Under the pieces are notes generated by a model. The model did no database searches, was not told the origin of the DNA, and was given only the letters and a program-made list of their open reading frames with translations. From Gammaproteobacteria bacterium BRH_c0 (GTDB lineage: Bacteria; Pseudomonadota; Gammaproteobacteria; Pseudomonadales; Porticoccaceae): a stretch of DNA of 54,944 bases. The position numbers and the translations under genes were made by a program. Of this stretch, positions 32,715 through 40,792 are shown piece by piece; the stretch's first letter is position 1; each line of letters starts with the position of its first letter. The DNA is taken from contig LADM01000014.1 in NCBI GenBank assembly GCA_000961645.1, positions 1 through 54,944 of the forward strand. The letters run 5' to 3'.

Positions 32715-34073
32715 ATGACCAGCAGGGCTGATATACCTGACAGGATGTTTAAGATTCGGGACGATTTTATTCCCCAGGAGCGCTATATCTCCAGGGAATT
32801 TGCCGAACTGGAAAAGCGCAAGATCTGGCACAAGGTGTGGCAGGTGGCCTGCCGCGAGGAAGATGTGTCGGCTGTTGGCGACTACAGTGTCTACGACATT
32901 ACTGACCAGTCGGTGATCGTGGTTCGGGCTGGCAAAAATGACATCCGCGCATTCCATAATGTCTGTCCGCACCGGGGTCGCAAGCTGCTGGAAGGCCAGG
33001 GAAAGATCAATAAATTCCACTGCGGTTTCCACGCCTGGCAGTGGAATCTGAACGGCGACAATATCCGCGTACTCGATCAGGAAGACTGGCAGGGTTGCAA
33101 CGACATGAACCCTGAGGATGTGTGCCTGACGGCGGTGCGCACCGCCACCTGGGGCGGCTTTGTGTTTGTCAGTCTCGATCCCGATGGCGAATCCTTCGAG
33201 GAATTTATCGATCCGGTGCCGCAGTATGTGGATTGCCTTGAACTGGACAAAATGACTTTCGCCTGGGCGCTGACGGTGAACCTGGATGCCAACTGGAAAG
33301 TCGCCCAGGAAGCGTTTATGGAGAGCTACCATGTGTGGGGCACTCACCCGCAATTTATCGTCAATATCGACGAAAAAAATGCCAGCACCGGCATGGGGCG
33401 CCACGGCAAGCACTTCTATTTTTATGAGCGCCCGGTGGGCGCGCCGTCGCGCCGCCTCAACAAGCCGGTGCCCGATGATGTGGTGACGGGTTTCTCGGCG
33501 TTTTTGCAGTCTTTTTACGAACAGGTGGGCGATGAGAACGGCAACGGCCAGATGACGGCCCGTTCCATCAAGGCTGCGCAAAAAGCGCTCGAAACCGTCC
33601 CCCGCGATACCCCCTTTCCCGATTACATCACTATTGCCGTCGAAGCCATGAAGAAAAAAGCCGACGAAGTGGGCGCGCCGTTCCCGATGCCCACTGCGCA
33701 GCAAAAAGCCGATATGGGGGTGGACTGGAATGTGTTTCCCAACCTCGGTCTGGTGATGAGCTTTGATGGCTGCCTGATTTTCCGCGCCCGCCCGCGCGGT
33801 GATGATCCCAACCACTGTTACCTGGATATCTGGAGTGTGCTGTGCTGGGCCGATAATGAGTGCCCCGGTGTGCGCCGCGCCCACATCGACAATTGGCGTG
33901 ATGAGGAACAGAAGAAGCTGATTCCGTCACTGCTGATTCAGGACACCGGCAATATCGAATTTGTCCAGAAGGGCATGCACTCCCTGGGCCTCAAGGGCTT
34001 GCGGCCCAATCCTGTGCAGGAGCGGCAGATTTCCAATTTCCACAAGGTCATCAACGATTACCTGCTGAAATAA
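32715..34073 (+). CDS. Rieske oxygenase alpha subunit, CntA-type site (paralogue 2)
   Basis: A 452-residue oxygenase with the same residue numbering as paralogue 1: C84, H86, C103, H106 for the Rieske cluster and E203, H206, H211 at the mononuclear iron. Identity with 19541 is high throughout (KINKFHC.FHAWQW, EAFMESYHVWGTHPQF, LKGLRPNPVQE). The bridging Glu in both copies places them with CntA/YeaW-like alpha subunits. AGGGGG precedes the ATG. It is followed after 21 bases by the paralogous flavoprotein. Differences in the C-terminal half probably set substrate range (inference). Confidence 0.92.
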   Translation: MTSRADIPDRMFKIRDDFIPQERYISREFAELEKRKIWHKVWQVACREEDVSAVGDYSVYDITDQSVIVVRAGKNDIRAFHNVCPHRGRKLLEGQGKINKFHCGFHAWQWNLNGDNIRVLDQEDWQGCNDMNPEDVCLTAVRTATWGGFVFVSLDPDGESFEEFIDPVPQYVDCLELDKMTFAWALTVNLDANWKVAQEAFMESYHVWGTHPQFIVNIDEKNASTGMGRHGKHFYFYERPVGAPSRRLNKPVPDDVVTGFSAFLQSFYEQVGDENGNGQMTARSIKAAQKALETVPRDTPFPDYITIAVEAMKKKADEVGAPFPMPTAQQKADMGVDWNVFPNLGLVMSFDGCLIFRARPRGDDPNHCYLDIWSVLCWADNECPGVRRAHIDNWRDEEQKKLIPSLLIQDTGNIEFVQKGMHSLGLKGLRPNPVQERQISNFHKVINDYLLK

Positions 34074-34094
34074 CCATAACTATAGGAATTTCCC

Positions 34095-35831
34095 ATGTCC
34101 GACGCCCACAACAGGGTCGCTGACCCTGTCGCCCTCAGCTATGCCGAAGCGCCCATTGTGATCGATGACGCGGAACACTATTCCTGGGATGAAGCTGCCG
34201 ATGTCATTGTCGTCGGTTACGGCGGTGCAGGTGTGAGCGCGGCTCTTGAGGCGCGCGCGCGGGGCGCCCAAGTGTTGGCCCTCGACCGCTTTGATGGCGG
34301 TGGCGCCACCACCCTGAGCGGCGGTGTTGTCTATGCGGGCGGTACCCGTTACCAGAAGCAGGCGGGTCTGGAAGATAATCCCGATATCATGTTCCGATAC
34401 CTGAAAATGGAAATTGGCGATGTGGTGCGGGACGAGACCCTGCGGCGCTTTTGCGAAACCAGCGATGAAAATATGCAGTGGCTGGAAAATCACGGCGTCG
34501 AATTTGGCAGCAGTGTCTACACCGGCAAAAGTATCTATCCGCCTGCTGGGTATGACATCTACTTTTCCGGCAATGAAAAAGTCACCAGCTCGGCGAAAGT
34601 GGTGCCGTCGTTTCCCCGTGGTCATCGGGTGGTCGGTGACAAGTACACCGGCCATGTATTTTTCAACAAACTGAAAGAATCAGCGGCGCGGCTCGGGGTT
34701 GAATTCCGCAGTCATTGCCGTGTTACCCGCCTGGTAGTGACCGGGCAAAATGAAGTGGTGGGCGTGGAGATTGCGACCATCGACCCGGCCTCGGCGGATT
34801 ACGCCGAGCACCAGAAAATGATCAAGCGTTTCAACACCTACCAGCGCTTTTTTGCCTCCACCACCCGCAAGGCGTCGCAACAGATTGCCGCGTTTGAACA
34901 GCGGGTCAGCAAGAAAATTCTGGTGCGGGCGCGCAATGGCGTGATTATCAGTACCGGCAGCTTTGCCTTTAACCGGGAGATGATCAAAAGCTATGCCCCC
35001 AAATACGAAGACACCGTGCCCCTCGGCACCCTGGGTTGCGATGGCAGCGGCATTGCCCTGGGCTACAGCGTGGGTGGCGATCTGGGCAAAATGGATTCGG
35101 TCACCGCCTGGCGCTCGATCAGCCCGCCCTACTGCTTTGTGAAGGGCATGGTGGTCAACCGGATGGGCAAGCGCTTTGTGACGGAGGATGCCTATGTGGG
35201 CCGCCTCGGTCATGAACTGGCCCAGCAGCCCGGTTGCCAGGCCTGGCTGATTATCGACAAGGAGATTTACCGCGAGGCGTTTCGCAGCGCCATTACCACC
35301 AAGGGTATCCCGATCTTTGAATATTCCGGACCCTTGCACCAGCTGCACAATCTGATTCGCTGTACCCGCAAGGCTTCCTCGATTGAGGCCCTGGCAAAAA
35401 AGTGTGGCATTGACCCTGGAGGTCTTGCCGCTGCGGTTCAGCGCTATAACGATGATGTCATCAAGGGCGAAGACAGTGAGCTGGGCAAGGGGAAAGATTA
35501 TCTGCGCCAGCTCAAGGATGGGCCGTATTACGCACTGGATATCTCGGTGGGCAATCGCCGCAACCCGCTGCCGGCGATTCCCATGGGCGGCCTGATGGTT
35601 GACGAGGATACCGGCCATGTGCTGGACCGCGAGGGCAACAGTATTCGCGGCCTCTACGCCGCGGGCCGTGCTGCGGTGGGGATTCCGTCGGGGTTTTATG
35701 TCAGTGGTTCGGCACTGGCGGATTGTGTATTTTCCGGTCGCCGTGCAGCGGCCCATGCCGTGTCCGGGGTTACCGCCTCAGCCAATGCAGAGTCGGGCGC
35801 CAGCGAACAATCCACAGGCATCGCACGCTGA
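34095..35831 (+). CDS. FAD-dependent dehydrogenase, fumarate reductase/KstD-like (paralogue 2)
   Basis: A 578-residue paralogue of the flavoprotein at 20943, sharing VVGYGGAGV.AALEARA.GA, the FDGGGATTLSGGVVYAGGT segment, the DSVTAWRSISPP segment and the C-terminal GLYAAGRAAVGIPSGFYVSGS. The FAD site is intact. It lies directly after a Rieske alpha subunit and overlaps the next gene by one base (TGATG). The fumarate-reductase/KstD fold suggests desaturation next to a carbonyl, or the reverse reduction. The substrate is not deducible. Confidence 0.9.
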   Translation: MSDAHNRVADPVALSYAEAPIVIDDAEHYSWDEAADVIVVGYGGAGVSAALEARARGAQVLALDRFDGGGATTLSGGVVYAGGTRYQKQAGLEDNPDIMFRYLKMEIGDVVRDETLRRFCETSDENMQWLENHGVEFGSSVYTGKSIYPPAGYDIYFSGNEKVTSSAKVVPSFPRGHRVVGDKYTGHVFFNKLKESAARLGVEFRSHCRVTRLVVTGQNEVVGVEIATIDPASADYAEHQKMIKRFNTYQRFFASTTRKASQQIAAFEQRVSKKILVRARNGVIISTGSFAFNREMIKSYAPKYEDTVPLGTLGCDGSGIALGYSVGGDLGKMDSVTAWRSISPPYCFVKGMVVNRMGKRFVTEDAYVGRLGHELAQQPGCQAWLIIDKEIYREAFRSAITTKGIPIFEYSGPLHQLHNLIRCTRKASSIEALAKKCGIDPGGLAAAVQRYNDDVIKGEDSELGKGKDYLRQLKDGPYYALDISVGNRRNPLPAIPMGGLMVDEDTGHVLDREGNSIRGLYAAGRAAVGIPSGFYVSGSALADCVFSGRRAAAHAVSGVTASANAESGASEQSTGIAR

Positions 35832-36736
35832 TGAACGTGCTGGTTTTTGGCGCCTCGGGCTATCTCGGCTCACACCTGATTGATCACTTTATCGCAGCCG
35901 GTTATGACACCAGCGGTTTTTGTCGCACGCCGGTGGCGCCTGCACGCAACAACCCCCAATGCCATTATGTGTACGGCGACTTGCTTGATGTGGACAGTTT
36001 TGTGCCGCTGCTTGAACGCTACGATGTGATTATTCAGGCCGCACAGCTGAATCTGGATGAAGAGTTGCAGGCTGTCAGCGCCATGCTGGCCGCGATAAAG
36101 GGCAGCGGTAAAACCTTCATCATGACCTCCGGTACCGGTGTGCTGTCACAGCGCACCGATGGTGACTGGTCTGAAGATACCTTTGCCGAGGGAGATGATT
36201 TTGTGCCGTCAAAATATATCGGCGCACGGCTCGACACCGAAAATCTGGTGCGCGCCGCCACCAGCAAGGGTATCCGCGCCATGGTGGTCAGGCCGCCGCT
36301 GATCTGGGGCAATGGCGGCTGTCCGGTCATTGCCCAGCTGTATCAATCTGCGGCCACGAGTGGCGCGGTGTGCTATATCGGGCGCGGGCTCAACCTCTAC
36401 AGCAATGTGCATGTGCAGGATCTCGCCGGTGTTTATCAGCTGGCAGTGGAAAAAGGCCAGCCCGGCGCGCTCTACCATGCGGTGTCCGGCGAACTCAATT
36501 ATCGCTCCCTCGCTGAGGCCATCGCAGCACGTCTGGATTTGCCAACCCGCAGTGTCGATCTGGGTGAGGGTATCGAGCTGTGGGGCAAGTTCTCTGCTCT
36601 GGTGGCGTTTAGCTCCTGCAGCCGCTCCCGTTGCCCCCGCACCCGGCATGAGCTTGGTTGGTATCCCGCTACTGATCGCCTGGATATCCGCGACGATCTG
36701 GGGCATCCCAATTACATCGCGCAGGTGCAGCGATGA
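35831..36736 (+). CDS. NAD-dependent epimerase/dehydratase-family reductase
   Basis: A 301-residue extended/atypical SDR. The nucleotide motif is FGASGYLGSHL at residues 5-15, and VVRPPLIWGNGG is the family's central loop. The usual YxxxK motif appears to read Y-I-G-A-R (SKYIGARLD), Arg replacing Lys. Members reduce or dehydrate oxygenated intermediates with NAD(P). It starts one base inside the flavoprotein stop and itself overlaps the CoA-ligase start (ATGA), so four genes are tightly coupled. Its precise reaction is unknown. Confidence 0.85.
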   Translation: MNVLVFGASGYLGSHLIDHFIAAGYDTSGFCRTPVAPARNNPQCHYVYGDLLDVDSFVPLLERYDVIIQAAQLNLDEELQAVSAMLAAIKGSGKTFIMTSGTGVLSQRTDGDWSEDTFAEGDDFVPSKYIGARLDTENLVRAATSKGIRAMVVRPPLIWGNGGCPVIAQLYQSAATSGAVCYIGRGLNLYSNVHVQDLAGVYQLAVEKGQPGALYHAVSGELNYRSLAEAIAARLDLPTRSVDLGEGIELWGKFSALVAFSSCSRSRCPRTRHELGWYPATDRLDIRDDLGHPNYIAQVQR

Positions 36737-38223
36737 CCGGCAACAGCGCTTTTATCGACGACTTCCGCGCCGCGCTGTTCGCCGATCCTGAACCCCTGAT
36801 CATGGATTATGCAGGGCAGGATTTTTTCTCTCGTGGCGATATTGCCGCCGTGGGGCGCAGCATTGTCGCCCTGTTGCAAAATGCCAGTGTGCCGGGCGAT
36901 GCCGCCATTGGTCTGGTGATCCGCAATCGACCCTTGCAGGCAGCGGCCATGCTGGGGCTGATAGCCGGGGGTTATTCCTACACCTCCATCTACGCTTTCC
37001 AGTCACCAGCCATGCTGGCGCGGGACGTGACGGAAACGCGCTTTGCCTGTGTGATTGCCGATGCGGAAGACTGGTCCCCGGAGTTGCTGGCTGCCACCGG
37101 GGCCATGGGTGCCGTGGGCATACGCCTTTCCCTCGCTGGGGCTGCGCGGGTGGAGGCCATTGATCCGACATTGATATGCACCGTGGCTGATTATCACCAG
37201 GTGGCAGATGGCGCCATTGAAATCCTTTCAAGTGGTACCACTGGAAAGCCCAAGCGCATTGTCTTTCCCACCCATATGCTGGTGCGGGCGGTGGACACCG
37301 TCAGGGCCGGGCAGATGGACGACACCAGGCCACCGGATATCTGTACCTGGCCCCTCGCCGGTATTGGCGGCTTGTGCAACCTGGTGGCCAATATTGTCAT
37401 CAACCGTTATATGACCCTGCTTGACCGCTTCAATGTGCCCGAGTGGCTGGAGGCGGTGCGCCGCCACCGGCCCTCCTTTTGCAGCGGTCCGCCCACGGTT
37501 GCGAAAATGCTGGTGGATGCCAACGTTACCCCGGAGGATCTGGCCTCGGTCAAATACTTCTACGGCGGCAGCGCACCGATGCCGGAAAATCTCGAAAAAA
37601 CCCTGCTGGAAAAATACGGTATCAAGACCGTGTGGGGTTACGGCGCCACGGAATTTTGCGGCACAGTGGTGAGCTGGAGCGCAGCTCTTTACGAGCAGTT
37701 TTACCCGCAAAAGCGCGGAGCTATGGGTAGAGCTTTGGCGGGTATCGGCGTGCGTGTGGTTGACCAGCACAGTGGCGAGCCATTGCCCAACGGCCAGATC
37801 GGCTACCTTGAGGCGAAAGTGCCAGCCATTGGCGAGCACTGGATCAGGACCACGGACCTGGCCCTGATCGACGACGACGGTTTTGTATTTCACAAGGGCC
37901 GTGGCGATGGCGCCATTATGCGCGGCGGTTTCAAGATACTGCCGGAAACCATCGTCGCCGCGCTGGTGGATCATCCGTCAGTGCTGGATGCTGCTGTGGT
38001 GGGATTGCCGGATGAGCGGCTGGGTGAGGTGCCGGTAGCGGCTATTGAGCTGAAGTCAGGCGCGTCGCTGATCAGCATTGATGAGGTTATGGATTTTCTG
38101 CGCGACCGGCTGGCGGCCACGGCACTGCCTGCACAGATCCGCATTGTTGATGTGTTGCCCCGTACCCCTTCCCTGAAAGCCGATCTCGCCGCAGTCAAAA
38201 ATCTGTTTGCAAAAACCGATTAA
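36733..38223 (+). CDS. AMP-dependent acyl-CoA ligase
   Basis: A 496-residue ANL ligase. The P-loop is LSSGTTGKPKRI, the next core motif is GYGATEF, and the A8-like segment reads RGGFKILPETI. The C-terminal LPRTPSLKADLAAVK supplies the adenylating Lys region. It is more divergent from the ligases at 2758 and 51880 than these are from each other. It ends the operon TonB receptor, Rieske, flavoprotein, reductase, ligase. The likely role is CoA activation of the acid formed by the preceding enzymes (inference). Confidence 0.88.
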   Translation: MTGNSAFIDDFRAALFADPEPLIMDYAGQDFFSRGDIAAVGRSIVALLQNASVPGDAAIGLVIRNRPLQAAAMLGLIAGGYSYTSIYAFQSPAMLARDVTETRFACVIADAEDWSPELLAATGAMGAVGIRLSLAGAARVEAIDPTLICTVADYHQVADGAIEILSSGTTGKPKRIVFPTHMLVRAVDTVRAGQMDDTRPPDICTWPLAGIGGLCNLVANIVINRYMTLLDRFNVPEWLEAVRRHRPSFCSGPPTVAKMLVDANVTPEDLASVKYFYGGSAPMPENLEKTLLEKYGIKTVWGYGATEFCGTVVSWSAALYEQFYPQKRGAMGRALAGIGVRVVDQHSGEPLPNGQIGYLEAKVPAIGEHWIRTTDLALIDDDGFVFHKGRGDGAIMRGGFKILPETIVAALVDHPSVLDAAVVGLPDERLGEVPVAAIELKSGASLISIDEVMDFLRDRLAATALPAQIRIVDVLPRTPSLKADLAAVKNLFAKTD

Positions 38224-38302
38224 CGCATTTTGCCCCAAATTCTTACAGTGCCGCCGATGGCGTCATCATCTCCCGTCTGCCTTCAACATCTCTCGCACTC
38301 GT

Positions 38303-39121
38303 CTAATCCATCAGATTGAGCTGCTGCCCCAGTAACTGCCCGCCATCCACCACCACAATCTGCCCGGTGATATAGGCCGCATCGTCCGATGCCAAAAACA
38401 GCATCGCCTTGGCGATATCGTCCCCTTCACCGACCCGGCCTAGGGGAATGTTCTGCTCCCACTGGCGGATTGCCTCGGCACTCAGGGAGGCCTCGAATGA
38501 GGCGGACCTTGTGCCACCGGGTGCCACGGCATTAACCGTAATGGCGTCTTTGCCGAGTTCAACCGCCGCGCCCTGCACCAGTGAGTTGATGGCAGCCTTG
38601 GCGGCGCCATAGTGACTGACGCCGTAGAGATGATTGCGGTCGGCGCTCAGTGATGAGGTAAACAGAATCCTCGCTGACTCACTGCGGCACAGGTGTGGAT
38701 AGGCGTCTTTGATCAGCCAGAAGCCGGTGTTGACGCTGACATCGAAAATTTTCTGAAATTCGCTGTCGTCCGTGCCCAGCAGCGATGTGTAGGGCAGGTA
38801 GGCAGCATTGTGCACGACGATGTCGAGTTGGCCCCACAGTTCGAGTGCCCGGTTCACGATGGTAGTGGCGCCGGCTCGTTCACCCAGGTCCACTTCTATC
38901 AGTGACGCCTCTCCGCCCAGGTTGCGGATGTCTTCCAGAACAGATTCCCCATGGCTGGCGGTGCGTGTGGCGATCAGCACCCTGGCGCCGTGTGCAGCGA
39001 ACAGGCGGGCAATCGCCGCGCCTATGCCGCGGCCTCCGCCGGTGACGATGGCCACACGGCCCTGGAGACGGCGGGTAAGGAGAGTGGATTGCACACTGTG
39101 ATCAACAGCAGAGCTGGTCAT
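38303..39121 (-). CDS. short-chain dehydrogenase/reductase (SDR)
   Basis: A 272-residue classical SDR with TGGGRGIG near residue 28, HNAAY (the NNAG position) and YGAAK as the catalytic Tyr-Lys pair. It ends AYITGQIVVVDGGQLL. It would oxidise a hydroxyacyl or alicyclic alcohol, or the reverse. It lies 47 bases after the crotonase gene at 39169-39993 on the same strand, so hydration-like chemistry followed by oxidation is plausible. AGGAAT lies upstream of the ATG. It converges with the CoA ligase over 79 bases in which I see no terminator. Confidence 0.9.
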   Translation of the reverse strand: MTSSAVDHSVQSTLLTRRLQGRVAIVTGGGRGIGAAIARLFAAHGARVLIATRTASHGESVLEDIRNLGGEASLIEVDLGERAGATTIVNRALELWGQLDIVVHNAAYLPYTSLLGTDDSEFQKIFDVSVNTGFWLIKDAYPHLCRSESARILFTSSLSADRNHLYGVSHYGAAKAAINSLVQGAAVELGKDAITVNAVAPGGTRSASFEASLSAEAIRQWEQNIPLGRVGEGDDIAKAMLFLASDDAAYITGQIVVVDGGQLLGQQLNLMD

Positions 39122-39168
39122 TATTGTTATTCCTGGTTATGTGATTGCTGGTGCAGATTTTCCTCAGG

Positions 39169-39993
39169 TTATTGGCCCTTTTTATTGGCAGCAGCCATTT
39201 CGTCGAGGCCCACGGTGACAATCTGGCCGCAGATGGCCCAAGCGTTGGCGTGGCCGAGGGAGTGGGTGTCAAAGGTGGTTTGCAGGGCATTGCTCATGCC
39301 CTGGGCATCGAGCGTCTGGTTGACAGCGCGCTTGGCCATCAACAGGGCATGGGGATGCATTTGGGAAATTTCCGCAGCCAGTGTGAGGGCCGCGGATTCA
39401 AGCTGGTCACGGGGCACTACGCGGTTCACCATCCCGAGGCGATGGGCTTCGTATGCATCGATGGCGCCGCCGGTAAAGAGCAGCTCCTTGGCCTTGCGGG
39501 CGCCGAATTCCCAGGTGTGGCCGTGGTATTCCACACCGCCGATGCCCATGCGGATCACCGGATCGCTGAAGCGCGCGTCTTCGGCGGCGATGATCAGGTC
39601 GCAGGGCCAGGCCAGCATCAACCCGGCGGCGATGCAGGCGCCTTGCACCGCAGCGATGGTGGGCTTGGGCAGGTCGCGCCATTTGCGGGAGTAGCCGAAA
39701 AAGTGCTTCAGCTCCCATTTGTAAAGCTTCAGCATGCCGTTTTGATCCACATCCGAGAACATCGATTGCCACGGCTCACTGTTGAACACATCGGGGTCGA
39801 TATCGTGACCGGCAGAAAAATGCTTGCCGTTGGCCTTGAGGACAATGACCCGCACATCGTCATCATCCACTGCGCGGTCAAAGGCTTCGTCCAGTTCCTT
39901 GAGCAGGGCGGCGTTCTGGGCGTTGCGCCGCTCCGGGCGATTGAGGGTGATTACCGCCACGCGGTCGATGGTTTCGTATTCGATAAAACTCAT
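39169..39993 (-). CDS. crotonase-family protein lacking both hydratase glutamates
   Basis: A 274-residue enoyl-CoA hydratase/isomerase-fold protein. The oxyanion-hole segments HFSAGHDI and QGACIAAGL are in place for CoA-thioester binding. The two Glu of true hydratases are replaced: M126 (in GLMLA) and V146 (in FSDPVIRMG). It is therefore more likely an isomerase, hydrolase or C-C bond enzyme of the superfamily than a water-adding hydratase (inference). It is the first gene of a minus-strand pair with an SDR, divergent from the VOC gene across a CTAA-N4-CTAG box. Confidence 0.87.
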   Translation of the reverse strand: MSFIEYETIDRVAVITLNRPERRNAQNAALLKELDEAFDRAVDDDDVRVIVLKANGKHFSAGHDIDPDVFNSEPWQSMFSDVDQNGMLKLYKWELKHFFGYSRKWRDLPKPTIAAVQGACIAAGLMLAWPCDLIIAAEDARFSDPVIRMGIGGVEYHGHTWEFGARKAKELLFTGGAIDAYEAHRLGMVNRVVPRDQLESAALTLAAEISQMHPHALLMAKRAVNQTLDAQGMSNALQTTFDTHSLGHANAWAICGQIVTVGLDEMAAANKKGQ

Positions 39994-40049
39994 GGTCTAT
40001 CCTCAATGGGTTGTTCCGCCAGTATCGGTGGGAGTTACTTCTCGATCAA

Positions 40050-40061
40050 CTAATATGCTAG
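40050..40061. promoter_or_regulatory. CTAA-N4-TTAG-like box (box 2)
   Basis: CTAA-TATG-CTAG followed by CATCT, one arm base different from the boxes at 28423 and 43405. It lies between the crotonase (start 39993, minus) and VOC (start 40096, plus) genes. Confidence 0.5.
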
Positions 40062-40095
40062 CATCTCTATTAAAGGTCTCGCAAAGGATTTGCCC

Positions 40096-40680
40096 GTGAC
40101 ACTCAATATCAGACGGCCCTACTGGCGCTATATGAATAATGATGACAGCTATCACCTGAGTTTCAGCCACGTCGGCTTTTTTGTCACCGTCATGGACACC
40201 ATGGTGGATTTTTACAGCAATGTGCTGGGTTTTTTTATCACCGACCGCGGCGTGCTCAATGGCCGTCCCATCACCTTTCTGAGTCGTGATCCCACCGAGC
40301 ATCACCAGATTGTGATGGTGGCCGGGCGCGAGCCGGGGGCGCTGCAAAACATCAATCAGGTGTCATTCCGGGTGGGTTCGCTATCGCAGCTGCAAGCCCT
40401 GTACCGGCGCCTGGTGACCATGGGCGTGAAGGGCATGGACCCGGTGACCCACGGCAATTCATGGTCCATGTATTTTCAGGACCCGGAGGGCAATCGACTT
40501 GAAGTGTTTACCGAGACCGAGTGGTATATCTCCCAACCCCTCAAGGAACCGCTGGATCTGAACCTGCCGGAAGCCGAAATCCGCCGCCAGACCCTGGAGT
40601 TTTGCCGCGTACGTCCCGGTTTCAAGCCCATTGAGGAATGGCAGGCCGGGATGCGGGCCATGATGGCCGAAAAGCCCTAG
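40096..40680 (+). CDS. VOC-family protein, extradiol dioxygenase-like
   Basis: A 194-residue vicinal-oxygen-chelate protein with paired beta-alpha-beta-beta-beta modules. Candidate metal ligands are H25 (SHVGF), H69/H70 (TEHHQIVM) and E136 (GNRLEVF). The usual second-module His of extradiol dioxygenases is Gln here (Q88 in NQVSFRV), so ring cleavage is only one possibility; glyoxalase- or epimerase-like chemistry is another. GTG at 40096 has AAAGGA 7 bases upstream and is preferred to TTG at 40090. It precedes the KstD-like gene at 40793. Confidence 0.78.
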   Translation: MTLNIRRPYWRYMNNDDSYHLSFSHVGFFVTVMDTMVDFYSNVLGFFITDRGVLNGRPITFLSRDPTEHHQIVMVAGREPGALQNINQVSFRVGSLSQLQALYRRLVTMGVKGMDPVTHGNSWSMYFQDPEGNRLEVFTETEWYISQPLKEPLDLNLPEAEIRRQTLEFCRVRPGFKPIEEWQAGMRAMMAEKP

Positions 40681-40792
40681 GGCCATTAAGGTGATGAGCT
40701 CACGGCGAAATAGTGCCCGGCAGTCAATGGGGTGGCGGAAGGAAGGCGGGCTTCAACGGTTTTGAACACAGGCAGAGAAAAACAGGACGGTA

